Notes: generated by a model from the letters alone, not told the origin. Counted from the stretch's first letter, positions 53,460 through 62,342 are shown. The stretch: 64,000 nt of DNA from Erythrobacter sp. SG61-1L (GCF_001305965.1 NZ_JXQC01000003.1:3186861-3250860), one strand, 5' to 3'. Numbers and translations are program-made.

Positions 53460-53831
53460 ATGAAACCCGCACTTCGTCTTGCGCTCGCGGCAGCACTCCT
53501 TGCTCCCGCCTCCGCCGCAATCGCCCACCATTCCTATGCCATGTTCGATATGAACAAGACCGTTCCGCTGGAAGGGACAGTGGTGAAGTTCAAATGGCAG
53601 AACCCGCACGCCTTCATCGAGATCGATGTGCCGGTCAAAGGCCAGAACGAACGTTGGGCTATCGAAATGACCAGCCCCAACAACCTCACCAATGAAGGCT
53701 GGAAGCGCACCACGCTGAAGACCGGCGACAAGGTGACGCTGAAGATCCACCCGCTGCGCAATGGCAGCAAGGGCGGTTCCTATGTCGCTGTCCGCAAGGC
53801 AGATGGCTTCACTCTGGGAGACTGGAAATGA
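53460..53831 (+). CDS. DUF6152 periplasmic protein B'
   Basis: A 123-residue exported paralogue of B. Cleavage after AIA at residue 22 would again leave His-His-Ser. NPHAFIEIDVP and NEGWKRTTLKTGDKVTL are shared with B. GGAGAG precedes the ATG at 53460, and the stop overlaps the start of A' (ATGA). Confidence 0.78.
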   Translation: MKPALRLALAAALLAPASAAIAHHSYAMFDMNKTVPLEGTVVKFKWQNPHAFIEIDVPVKGQNERWAIEMTSPNNLTNEGWKRTTLKTGDKVTLKIHPLRNGSKGGSYVAVRKADGFTLGDWK

Positions 53832-54622
53832 GGCGCCTTGTCCTTGCCGCGCCGCTGGCCATGCTGCTGGCGTCGCCCGCCGCCGCCCAACTCGGCGCCG
53901 TCACGGCCACACCGCCGCCCGAAGGGCTGGAGGAAGGCCAGAGCGCCGGCTACCCCAAGGGGCGTTATGCCGCGCTCGATGCCCTGCCCGATTGGGGCGG
54001 CATCTGGTTCGCGCAGTTCCGCGCAGGAGATTCCGGGGCTGGCGCGCCGAAGCTTAAAGGCGACTTCAAGGCTCGCCATGACGCCTATCGCGAGGAAGTG
54101 CGCACCAATGACGGTGTCGTAAAGCGGGCCACTTCCAATTGCTCCCCTCCGGGCATGCCGGTGATCATGCAGACCTTCCAGTACCCGTTCGAGTTCATCT
54201 TCTCGCCGGGCCGGGTCACGATCAACCAGGAGGCCTGGATGCAGACCCGCACCATCTGGACCGATGGGCGCGAGCATCCGCCGCTGGAGGAAATCGATCC
54301 GACCTTCATGGGCCATTCGATCGGCCATTGGGAAGGCGATACGCTGGTCGTCGACACGGTGGGTATCAATGATACGCTCGATCTGCAGCGGGGCATGGGC
54401 CATTCGCCGGAACTGCGCGTGACCGAACGTATCCATCTCGATCCCGCCGATCCCAACGTGCTGCTCAACGAAATGGTGCTGGACGATCCCGAGGCACTGG
54501 AAGAGCCGTTCAAGGTCACCGTGCGTTACGGGCGTGACCGCAACGGCATGCTGATCGAGTTCCAGTGCAGCGAGAACGACCGCAACAAGGTCGACGAGCA
54601 CGGCAACACGATCTTCGACTGA
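53828..54622 (+). CDS. Secreted hypothetical protein A' (SIGHWEGDT family)
   Basis: A 264-residue exported paralogue of A, with PDWGGIWFAQF, C105 in CSPPGMPVIM and SIGHWEGDTLVV at 164-175. Co-translated with B'. Like A, no enzyme family is recognised. Confidence 0.72.
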   Translation: MRRLVLAAPLAMLLASPAAAQLGAVTATPPPEGLEEGQSAGYPKGRYAALDALPDWGGIWFAQFRAGDSGAGAPKLKGDFKARHDAYREEVRTNDGVVKRATSNCSPPGMPVIMQTFQYPFEFIFSPGRVTINQEAWMQTRTIWTDGREHPPLEEIDPTFMGHSIGHWEGDTLVVDTVGINDTLDLQRGMGHSPELRVTERIHLDPADPNVLLNEMVLDDPEALEEPFKVTVRYGRDRNGMLIEFQCSENDRNKVDEHGNTIFD

Positions 54623-54640
54623 TCCTGCCCGACAAAAATT

Positions 54641-54677
54641 GGGCGCGGCCGGAGTGACCATGGCCGCGCCCAGTGAG
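54641..54677 (-). terminator. Terminator at the end of the second TonB receptor gene
   Basis: GGGCGCGGCC (54641-54650) pairs with GGCCGCGCCC (54662-54671). On the minus strand AATTTTTG follows, so it suits the convergent receptor gene. Confidence 0.65.
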
Positions 54678-54713
54678 ACCCCGCTGGGAAAAAGGGGGTC
54701 GGGAGATTTCCGT

Positions 54714-56828
54714 TCAGAACGTCTTCTTCACGCCCACGCGGAACTGGCGGGGCTCGACGATGCGGCTGTTGCGCCCCTCGATCCCTTCGGCAGGCTCGCC
54801 GGGGAAGCGCGTGGCATAGAAATAGTCGATGTCGTCGCTCTTGGAATTGAGGGCGTTCAGCAGTTCGCCATAGAGTTCCCAGCCCTTCAGTTTCGAGCTG
54901 GTGGGCGTCCAGGCGAGACGTAGATTGACGAGCGTAGTCGCCTTACCGCGCTGGGAATTGTCTTCGATCAGCGGGTGCGGGCCGAGATAGCGCAGGCGGG
55001 CCGCCGCATTCCATTCCGGGAACAGGGCTGAGACACCCAGTTCGCCCGAGCTTTCCAGTGCGCCCGGAACGTAATTCTCACCCTCGGGCAGACCAACATA
55101 ATGGGCGGACGATCCGGTAAGCACGCCGTCGAATGCCAGCCAGCCATTGGGCTTCCAGAAGGCAGTCAGTTCATAGCCGTGGCGCACGGCCGGATCGGAC
55201 GGTTCGACCGCGCCGCTGTCTCCCACATAGATCAGTTCGCTCTCGATCGAACTCCACCAATAGACGCCGGTGAAGATCAATCCGCCCTTTTCGACGCGGA
55301 ACCCCAGTTCCTCGAAATCGCCTTCCACCAGACCGGGGGCCGGATCGTCGGGATTGGTCACGCCGCGCGCATCGTTGGAATGGAAGCCTTCGCCGTAATT
55401 GGCATAAAGGGCGATGCCATCCGCGATCTGGTAATTCAGGCCGATCTTGGGCGCGAAGCTGTCATCCTTGACCACGCCGCTCCAGCCGAATTCGCCGCCA
55501 AGGTCGTTGGTGCGGAAGCGATACCAGTCATTGCGAATGCCGCCGATCACCATCAATCGGTCGATCGGCTGCCAGATAGCCTCAGCATAGAGACCCGCGG
55601 AAGATTCTTTTACGTCGAAGGCGGTCTTCACGTAATCGAACTGGCCCTCGATAGTGTGGTCGAGACCGACAGGATCGATCGCATCTTCGCGCAGTTCCGC
55701 GCCGATGCGCAGCTTCAGCGTGTCCGAAACGGTGATGTTGCGTTCGATACGGCCGCCATAGGACCACATCTTCTCATACTGGCGCAACTGGTCGCCATTT
55801 ACCGGATCGTCGAGGAAATAGGTGAAGTTGGACAGCAGGCTCCAGTCATAATGCTGTGCCCAGCCGGTCAGCCGCCAGTCGTCATCCTCGTAGTTCAAAG
55901 TGAAGGTTTCGCGCTCGGTCCGGCCGCGCAGCGTGTGGTCGAGCGAGCCGTAACGGTCGTCCACCAGCCAGCCGACGGTGCGTTCGGGCAGCTGTTCGGT
56001 GGGAGACCATGTGGCTTTGAAGATGCTCAGCGATGCTCTGATCTCGCCCGCACCGAGCGGGGCGGAATATTTGACGAGGCCGGAATAGCCTTCGTAATCC
56101 TCGGGCAGTTCCCATGGACCGTCGTTCAGTTTCACCTGGCCGGCGACCAGCAGGTTGCCCTTGCCGACTTCCGCCGAACCGCCCGCCACCGCGCGCCGAT
56201 AGCCATATTCGCCCACTTCCACGGCTGCGAAAGGCGCCATCTTGTCACGTGTGGTGATGAAACTTGAACCGACGAAGCTGAAATCGCCTGTGTCGGCGCG
56301 ATAGGGGCCTTTGCGGTAATCGACCCGCTGTACCACTTCGGGGATCAGCCCGTTGACGTCCAGATAACCCTGGCCGTGACCATGGGTGCGGAAGTTCATG
56401 GGCATGTCGTCGATATACAGGGCGAAGTCCGTGCCGTGATCGAGGTTGAAGCCGCGCAGGAAGTACTGGTTGGCCTTGCCGCCGCCGGAATGCTGTGTGG
56501 CAATCAGGCCGGGTGTCGCCTCCAGCAGTTCGCCGGGTCGCAACAGGGGGCGGATCTCGATGTCGGCGCCTGCCACCCCGCCTTCGCTGGCGGCAATGGC
56601 TTGACCGATGCGCTTCTCGCCACGGCCATAGACCACGATTTCGCCGTGCCATTCCACGGCATTGTCTGGGGCCTTCTCACCATCTGCCGGTTGCGTTGCG
56701 GTGTCCTCGGCGGCCTCGTCCTGAGCAAGCGCAGGGGCTGCCCCGCACAGCAGCGCAACACCGGCTGCACCAGCCATCAGGTTGAGCCGGCGGCGAGGGG
56801 TAAAAACAAATTTTTTGGACAAATCCAT
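54714..56828 (-). CDS. TonB-dependent receptor (second)
   Basis: The 704-residue outer-membrane receptor has a signal peptide ending near ALA (residue 34), a plug with LEATPGLIATQHSGGGKANQ and YFLRGFNLDHGTDFALYIDD, and a barrel closing in GVKKTF. Its place between the secreted A/B module and the tethered regulator suggests joint use. A palindrome lies in its 5' leader. Confidence 0.93.
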   Translation of the reverse strand: MDLSKKFVFTPRRRLNLMAGAAGVALLCGAAPALAQDEAAEDTATQPADGEKAPDNAVEWHGEIVVYGRGEKRIGQAIAASEGGVAGADIEIRPLLRPGELLEATPGLIATQHSGGGKANQYFLRGFNLDHGTDFALYIDDMPMNFRTHGHGQGYLDVNGLIPEVVQRVDYRKGPYRADTGDFSFVGSSFITTRDKMAPFAAVEVGEYGYRRAVAGGSAEVGKGNLLVAGQVKLNDGPWELPEDYEGYSGLVKYSAPLGAGEIRASLSIFKATWSPTEQLPERTVGWLVDDRYGSLDHTLRGRTERETFTLNYEDDDWRLTGWAQHYDWSLLSNFTYFLDDPVNGDQLRQYEKMWSYGGRIERNITVSDTLKLRIGAELREDAIDPVGLDHTIEGQFDYVKTAFDVKESSAGLYAEAIWQPIDRLMVIGGIRNDWYRFRTNDLGGEFGWSGVVKDDSFAPKIGLNYQIADGIALYANYGEGFHSNDARGVTNPDDPAPGLVEGDFEELGFRVEKGGLIFTGVYWWSSIESELIYVGDSGAVEPSDPAVRHGYELTAFWKPNGWLAFDGVLTGSSAHYVGLPEGENYVPGALESSGELGVSALFPEWNAAARLRYLGPHPLIEDNSQRGKATTLVNLRLAWTPTSSKLKGWELYGELLNALNSKSDDIDYFYATRFPGEPAEGIEGRNSRIVEPRQFRVGVKKTF

Positions 56829-56841
56829 TTCCCAGCTATTA

Positions 56842-56860
56842 GTTGCAAATTGTTTGCAAC
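56842..56860 (-). promoter_or_regulatory. Palindrome in the second TonB receptor leader
   Basis: GTTGCAAA-TTG-TTTGCAAC, a perfect 8-bp inverted repeat 13 bases before the receptor ATG. It could be a regulator site or an RNA hairpin over the ribosome binding site. Confidence 0.5.
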
Positions 56861-56908
56861 AGCTCTGGGGAACCGTCCGGGGCTTTCCAAGTTAATTACG
56901 GTTATTGA

Positions 56909-56926
56909 ACGTTACATCACGTTACA
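56909..56926 (+). promoter_or_regulatory. Phased ACGTTACA repeats upstream of the tethered regulator
   Basis: ACGTTACA occurs at 56909-56916 and 56919-56926, exactly 10 bases apart, with a looser copy ACGGTTAT at 56898. Such helical phasing is typical of a cooperative DNA-binding array between divergent genes. Confidence 0.5.
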
Positions 56927-56961
56927 CGGGTAAAAATCCGCAGAAATCCGGGAATTTTTGA

Positions 56962-58194
56962 TTGAACGACACATCCGCCGATCTGACCGAATCCACCGTT
57001 GGTGAGACCGCTGCCTTCGCGGCGGAAGTCGCCCGCGTGAAGTCCAGTGGCGTGCTGGGCGAGGCCGGACGGCTGGTGGAGCTGTTCGATTTTCTCGCTC
57101 GGCGGGGCGCTTCGGCAGAGCCTGCGACGCAGATCGAAATTGCCGAAACAGTCTTCGGCCAGGCCGCCAGCGAGAGCGACGATGCGACTGCGCGCGTCTA
57201 TGTCCATCGCCTTAGGAAGCGGCTGGAAGAGTTCTATGCGCAGGACGGCGAAGAGACGGCTGGACGGCTGACGATTCCTTCCGGAACCTACGCTCTGCGT
57301 TTCGCTCCGCCTGCCCGTCAGGAGGAAAAGGCACCCGAACCGCGCGCACCGTGGACCATGCCCAAGTGGGGCCTGTCGGCAGTGTTGCTGGTGGCGCTGA
57401 TCGGCGCCTTCTGGTTCGGCCGCGCGGTCGAGACAGGCGCGCCCGAAGTGAACCCCGTCTGGCGCCCCTTCCTCGAATCGGATCGCCCCATCGTGATCGT
57501 GGTGGGTGACTATTACATCTTCGGTGAAATCGACCCGATGAACCCCGAATCGGGGCGCCTGATTCGCGAATTCACCATCAATTCGAAGACAGATCTGGCC
57601 CGCGCGCAGGAATCTGACCCCAATCGCTACGAGATGACCGAGGATATGGGGCTCAATTACCTGCCCTTCTCCTCCGCCTATGGCCTTGCCGAACTGATGC
57701 CGATCCTGACCCAGCATCACAAACAGGTGACGATCATGCCTGCCTCGCAGGTCACGAGTGACACGTTTCAGACCTACAATGTCGTCTATATCGGGCTGAT
57801 CAGCGGGATGGGCTTGCTTGAAGACGTGAATTTCATGAATTCCGGCTTCATTGTGGGCGAGAGCTATGACGAGTTGATCGATAGCCGGACGCGCAAATCC
57901 TATATCAGCGAGGAGGCGCGCAGCCTCGCTTCGACCCAATATTATTCCGATTACGGCTATTTCACCGAGTTTCACGAGCCAGGCGGAGCGCTGGTTGCTG
58001 TTGTAGCAGGCGCGCGGGATACGGGCCTGCGCGGGCTGGCGCCGATCATCGCGTCAGGGGATCTGCCGGGCGATATTGCCACGCTGGCGAAGGGACGGAA
58101 CGCCAAGGGCTTCGAAGTGCTCTATGAGATCAAGGGCCAGCAGGGCGCGGATCTTTCGGAAAAGCTGGTCACGGCGCGCCCGCGTCCGTCCTGA
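56962..58194 (+). CDS. Membrane-tethered winged-helix regulator (ToxR/CadC-like one-component)
   Basis: A 410-residue protein. Residues 1-115 form a winged-helix DNA-binding domain (VHRLRKRLEEFYAQ, LTIPSGTYALRF), one membrane helix at about 137-153 and a 250-residue extracytoplasmic sensor domain of no known family. The start is a TTG directly after an in-frame stop; a downstream GTG would lose part of the domain. It reads divergently from the second TonB receptor. Confidence 0.72.
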   Translation: MNDTSADLTESTVGETAAFAAEVARVKSSGVLGEAGRLVELFDFLARRGASAEPATQIEIAETVFGQAASESDDATARVYVHRLRKRLEEFYAQDGEETAGRLTIPSGTYALRFAPPARQEEKAPEPRAPWTMPKWGLSAVLLVALIGAFWFGRAVETGAPEVNPVWRPFLESDRPIVIVVGDYYIFGEIDPMNPESGRLIREFTINSKTDLARAQESDPNRYEMTEDMGLNYLPFSSAYGLAELMPILTQHHKQVTIMPASQVTSDTFQTYNVVYIGLISGMGLLEDVNFMNSGFIVGESYDELIDSRTRKSYISEEARSLASTQYYSDYGYFTEFHEPGGALVAVVAGARDTGLRGLAPIIASGDLPGDIATLAKGRNAKGFEVLYEIKGQQGADLSEKLVTARPRPS

Positions 58195-58213
58195 CTCCGG
58201 TTTCCGGAGGATT

Positions 58214-58972
58214 TCAGCTTTCTTCGAGCAAAGTGGCGGTGCGCTCCATCAAATCCTTGGCCCGCTCTTCCAGCGCCTCGCTGTAGCGGACCTTGGGGAT
58301 GGCTACCGAGAGCGCGCCGATCACGTCGTCGCCCACGCGCACTGCGCGGCCGATGCCGTTGATGCCCAGGCTGTATTCTTCCTCGATCACGGCAAAGCCG
58401 GTCTTGCGCGTTTCGGCAATCTGCTTGCGCAGTTTCGCTTCGCTGGTGATCGTGTGGGGCGTGAACTTTTCCAGCTTCACTTCGGCGAAATAGCGATCCA
58501 GCTCATCGTCCGGCATCGCGGCAAGAACCGCCTTACCGGAAGCCAGGGCATACATCGGCAGGCGCGTGCCGGTGATGACGGCATAGCGCAGGGCCTGCTC
58601 GCTCATCTCGGTGGCGATAGGTTCGATTTCCCAGCCGTGGCGCACCCAGAAGCTGGCCGTCTCATTGAGCTGCACCCGCAAGGTGCGCACCAGCGGCGCC
58701 ACGCGTTCCACCAGCGAGAAGCCGCCGCGCTTGGCCTGCAGTCGCTCCAGCCCGGGGCCGGGCGTGTAACGCCGGCCTTCGCGCTGGAGGTAGCCGCGAT
58801 CGGCCAGGGTGGAGAGCAGATAGGACAGGCTGCTGACAGGAATCCCCAAGGCATTGGAGATTTCCTGTGCCACCAGCGGCCGGCCGGCAGCGACGACATA
58901 CTCGATGATGTCGAGCGTGCGCGTTGCCGACTTGACGCTGCTGGACTGGGCACCTGCCCCGCTGCCCACCAT
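58214..58972 (-). CDS. IclR family transcriptional regulator
   Basis: A 252-residue protein with a winged helix-turn-helix (VAQEISNALGIPVSSLSYLLSTL) and the IclR effector domain with GKAVLAAMP and FAVIEEEYSLGINGIGRAV. It starts 4 bases after the MetE-like gene; AAGG precedes the ATG at 58972. IclR proteins commonly control adjacent aromatic or one-carbon genes. Confidence 0.9.
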   Translation of the reverse strand: MVGSGAGAQSSSVKSATRTLDIIEYVVAAGRPLVAQEISNALGIPVSSLSYLLSTLADRGYLQREGRRYTPGPGLERLQAKRGGFSLVERVAPLVRTLRVQLNETASFWVRHGWEIEPIATEMSEQALRYAVITGTRLPMYALASGKAVLAAMPDDELDRYFAEVKLEKFTPHTITSEAKLRKQIAETRKTGFAVIEEEYSLGINGIGRAVRVGDDVIGALSVAIPKVRYSEALEERAKDLMERTATLLEES

Positions 58973-58976
58973 GGCC

Positions 58977-60101
58977 TTATCCAATTCGGGCGTCCGCAAT
59001 GTCTGCACCGTCGCGCAGGGCACGCAGCTTTTTCCAGGTCACGGCCGGATCGATCTTGCCGTAACCGGCGAAGGTGCCGAAACCGCAATCGCTGGATGCG
59101 ATCACGCGATCCTTGCCGACGATGCTGGCGAAGCGTTCGACGCGCTGGGCGACGAGTTCGGCGGTTTCGATGTAGTTGGAGCAGCTGTCGATCAGGCCCG
59201 GGGCCAGGATCTTGCCAGCCAGATCGGCGGCCTTCCATACCACCCATTCATGTTCGTGGCGCGGATTGGCCGCTTCGAACAGGATGGTGGAGGGGCGGGC
59301 GGACAGCACGATGTCGATGATCCGCTCCAGCGGGATGTCGAAATCGTGGGGGCCTTCGTAATTGCCCCAGCACACATGCATGCGCAGCTTTTCGGGCGGA
59401 ATGTTCTTCGTCGCCTCGTTCAGCGCTTCCACATTGGCGCGGGCGATCTTGAGGAATTCCTCCTCGGTCAGATCCTGATAGCCGGTGTGGCGGCTCATCG
59501 CGAGGTCCGGGCAATCGAGTTGCAGATCGAAGCCGGCTTCCACGATGGCTTCGTATTCCGGCTGCATCGCGGTAACGAGATCGGCCAGATAGGCTTCGTG
59601 GCTGGGGTAATACTGGTTCGGCTGGAAAGCCGTGATGAGGCCCGGCGAAGCCGAGTTCATGAATGCCGCCACGCCGTGGCCATGCCCGGCCAGTGCAGTC
59701 TTGAAGCGGCGGATGTCGTCATGCAGTGGCTGGAGATTGACCAGCTTGACCGGCGCGATGGCGCTGGCGCGGGTAAATTCCTGCGCGCCCATGATGGCAG
59801 AGAGCTTCTTCGCCAAATCCGGCACTTCGGCCAGATCGAGCGCGGGCTTGCGGGGCGAGTGGCCGCCGAAGCCTGACAGGCGCTCAATGATGTAGGTCGA
59901 GTAGCCGACCTTGCCCAGTTCACCGTCGCTGACGACGGAAACCCCGGCCTCGACCTGCTTGACCACCGCCTCGTTCACGGCTTCCTGAACGACGCGGTCG
60001 AACTCTTCAGCATCGTAAGGTTCGCCCTTGTCGCGGGCGAGCAGCAGAGGGACGAGTTCGGGCCCGCGGGGCAGGCTTCCGACATGCGTGGTCTTGATCA
60101 A
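58977..60101 (-). CDS. MetE C-terminal-like zinc methyltransferase (cobalamin-independent methionine synthase II family)
   Basis: The 374-residue protein is a single MetE-like barrel without the N-terminal half of full MetE. Zinc ligands are H242 and C244 (MHVCWGNYEG), E276 (LFEAANP) and C339 (SSDCGFG), the same set as in MetE and the epoxyalkane:CoM transferase group. Such proteins move a methyl or alkyl group to a thiol. It may use methyl groups released by the nearby demethylase, or an epoxide-like intermediate. An operator-like palindrome precedes it. Confidence 0.82.
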   Translation of the reverse strand: MIKTTHVGSLPRGPELVPLLLARDKGEPYDAEEFDRVVQEAVNEAVVKQVEAGVSVVSDGELGKVGYSTYIIERLSGFGGHSPRKPALDLAEVPDLAKKLSAIMGAQEFTRASAIAPVKLVNLQPLHDDIRRFKTALAGHGHGVAAFMNSASPGLITAFQPNQYYPSHEAYLADLVTAMQPEYEAIVEAGFDLQLDCPDLAMSRHTGYQDLTEEEFLKIARANVEALNEATKNIPPEKLRMHVCWGNYEGPHDFDIPLERIIDIVLSARPSTILFEAANPRHEHEWVVWKAADLAGKILAPGLIDSCSNYIETAELVAQRVERFASIVGKDRVIASSDCGFGTFAGYGKIDPAVTWKKLRALRDGADIADARIG

Positions 60102-60129
60102 GTTAGGCTCCTCCTATCCGGAGCCCATG

Positions 60130-60145
60130 TTTCATATATGCGAAA
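60130..60145 (-). promoter_or_regulatory. IclR-type pseudo-palindrome upstream of the MetE-like gene
   Basis: TTTC-N2-ATAT-N2-GAAA, symmetric except at the N positions, 29 bases before the ATG. Confidence 0.4.
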
Positions 60146-60213
60146 TAAACGCAAGTGTGAAAGCGGAGGGGCCTGCGCTCTTCCACAGGCCTTCTCATTG
60201 CTGTCGTGTGCGC

Positions 60214-60606
60214 TCAAACGAGTGCGCAGCCGACGCTTTCGATCTTACCATCTTTCAGGTGGTAGTGAATATATTGCCGCATTTCCTGCACTTCACCTTT
60301 CGCGATGGGGAAGAACTGCGGCATGCCGCGCTCTGCAAGGATTTCCGGCGTCAGGTCGGCAATGCCTTCCACGCGCACGATGCCTTCCACAGCGGCGAGT
60401 TCGTCGGACCCGGCGAAGCGTTCAACCTTCACCGTTTCCTTCACATATTGGTGCAGGAAACCGTAGAAATCCTTGAGTTGTCCGCGCGTGGTGATCTCGA
60501 TCCCGAAGAAGGCCATCTTCGGATTTTCGGCGTAGAAGTCGAACACCGCATCATAGTCGCGCGCGTTGAAGGCCGTGACGTAACGCTCGTAATCTTCCCT
60601 CGTCAT
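60214..60606 (-). CDS. NTF2/SnoaL-like protein (first)
   Basis: A 130-residue protein with an NTF2-like fold: YVTAFNARDYDAVFDFYAEN, then EYHLKDGKI-like C-terminus (YIHYHLKDGKIESVG). Members of this fold include lyases of lignin dimers in sphingomonads and polyketide cyclases. AGGAGAGG precedes the ATG. Reads divergently from the GMC gene. Confidence 0.72.
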   Translation of the reverse strand: MTREDYERYVTAFNARDYDAVFDFYAENPKMAFFGIEITTRGQLKDFYGFLHQYVKETVKVERFAGSDELAAVEGIVRVEGIADLTPEILAERGMPQFFPIAKGEVQEMRQYIHYHLKDGKIESVGCALV

Positions 60607-60649
60607 GACCGGTCCTCTCCTTTTCCGTCACATTCCTTGCCACCCTTTG

Positions 60650-60661
60650 TAACGATCGTTA
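60650..60661. promoter_or_regulatory. Palindromic operator between NTF2 and GMC genes
   Basis: TAACGATCGTTA is a perfect 12-bp palindrome, 25 bases before the GMC ATG and 44 before the divergent NTF2 gene; the pattern is common for TetR-type repressors. Confidence 0.5.
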
Positions 60662-60686
60662 GAAAACCGGCAAGGGAGAGGTACCG

Positions 60687-62342
60687 ATGGCCACAGGTTC
60701 TGGCGAAGCGTTCGATTACATCGTTGTGGGTGGCGGCTCTGCGGGCTGCGTCGTGGCCGCGAGGCTGAGCGAAGACCCGAAGAGCAATGTCCTGCTGCTG
60801 GAAGCCGGCGGCAAGGACGATCATATTTTCCTCAAGATGCCGCTGGCCTTCCTCAAGGCCATGCCCGATCCGCGCTTCAACTGGACTTACTGGACCGAGG
60901 AAGAACCGCATCTGGACGGGCGCCGCATGCCCCTGCCGCGTGGGCGAGTGATGGGCGGTTCCGGATCGATCAATGGCATGTTCGCCATGCGCGGCCATCC
61001 GCTGGACTATGACCAGTGGGGCCAGATGGGCGCGCGCGGTTGGTCCTATGCCGATGTGCTGCCCTATTTCCGCAAGATGGAAGACAGCTGGCGGGGTGAG
61101 AGCCAGTATCACGGCAAGGGCGGCCCGGTAGCCGTGCGCCCGATCGACTCGCCCTTCCTGCTGCACAAGGAAATGATGGCGACCGCTAAGGCGGCAGGCT
61201 TCGATACGACCGACGATTTGGCCGGTGCCAAGCCGGAAGGCTTTGCCCGCGGCGAGCAGACGGTGGATGCCAAGGGCCGCCGCGTCAGTGCCTCCACTGC
61301 CTATATCAAGCCCGCCATGGGCAGGCCGAACCTTGCCGTGCAATCGGGTGCGCTCGCCCGGCGGGTCGTGTTCGAGGGCAAGAAATGCGTCGGGGTGGAA
61401 ATCGACACGCCCGCCGGCCCCACGGTGATCCGCGCCAATCGCGAAGTGATCCTTTCGGGCGGCAGCTACAATTCGCCGCATCTGCTGATGCTGTCGGGGG
61501 TCGGCCCGGCGGAGCATCTCAAGAGCCATGGCATCGACGTTGTGCATGACAGCCAGGGCGTGGGCCGCAACCTGCAGGAACACCCCTGTGTTTCGCTGGA
61601 ATGGGATGCAACCCAGCGGGTGACCTTCCTCAACCAGCTGCGCTGGGACAAGATCGCGCTTAACTCGCTGCGCTGGATGCTCACGGGCAGCGGGCCGATG
61701 GCGACGCAGGTCAACAGCTGCAACGTAGTAGTGCGCACCAGCGATAAATATGATCGGCCCGACCTGCAGATCATGGTCAACCCGATCCGTTTCGATGCGC
61801 AGACATGGTTCCCCGGCATCAAGAAGGAACAGGAACACGTCTTCTGGGCTGGCCTCGTCCAGCTGCATCCCGAAAGCCGGGGCTGGGTGGAACTGAAGAG
61901 CGCCGATCCGCGCGATGTCGCCGCCGTCACGCTCAACATCATGGCCGAGGAAGCCGATCTGGCGCAGATGCGCGACGCGATCCGCACCGCGCGCCGGATC
62001 TATCGCACCGAACCGATGGGCTCGCTCACCGGGCGCGAGCGCACGCCGGGCGCGCAGGTGGAGAGCGACGAGGAACTCAACGCCTTCATCCGCGCCACTT
62101 GCTATGTTGCCCAGCACCCCACCAGCACTTGTGCCATGGGCATGGGCGAGCGGTCGGTGGTCGACAGCGACCTGAAGGTGATCGGGGTGGAAGGGCTGCG
62201 CGTGGTCGATTGCTCGGTCATGCCCACCGTGCCCGGCGGTAATACCAATCTGCCGGTGATGATGCTGGCCGAAAAGGCGGCTGACATCATCAAGGGCCAG
62301 AGCCTGCCGCGCGCCGAACTCGCCGGGGAGCATGCAGCATGA
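60687..62342 (+). CDS. GMC family FAD-dependent oxidoreductase
   Basis: Oxidises an alcohol, with the FAD fold VVGGGSAGCVVAARL at 14-28 and the C-terminal active-site region CYVAQHPTSTCAMG. The 551-residue length fits choline-dehydrogenase-like members. In Sphingobium, GMC enzymes oxidise side chains of lignin dimers; the same is inferred here. The stop overlaps the next start (ATGA). Confidence 0.9.
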   Translation: MATGSGEAFDYIVVGGGSAGCVVAARLSEDPKSNVLLLEAGGKDDHIFLKMPLAFLKAMPDPRFNWTYWTEEEPHLDGRRMPLPRGRVMGGSGSINGMFAMRGHPLDYDQWGQMGARGWSYADVLPYFRKMEDSWRGESQYHGKGGPVAVRPIDSPFLLHKEMMATAKAAGFDTTDDLAGAKPEGFARGEQTVDAKGRRVSASTAYIKPAMGRPNLAVQSGALARRVVFEGKKCVGVEIDTPAGPTVIRANREVILSGGSYNSPHLLMLSGVGPAEHLKSHGIDVVHDSQGVGRNLQEHPCVSLEWDATQRVTFLNQLRWDKIALNSLRWMLTGSGPMATQVNSCNVVVRTSDKYDRPDLQIMVNPIRFDAQTWFPGIKKEQEHVFWAGLVQLHPESRGWVELKSADPRDVAAVTLNIMAEEADLAQMRDAIRTARRIYRTEPMGSLTGRERTPGAQVESDEELNAFIRATCYVAQHPTSTCAMGMGERSVVDSDLKVIGVEGLRVVDCSVMPTVPGGNTNLPVMMLAEKAADIIKGQSLPRAELAGEHAA

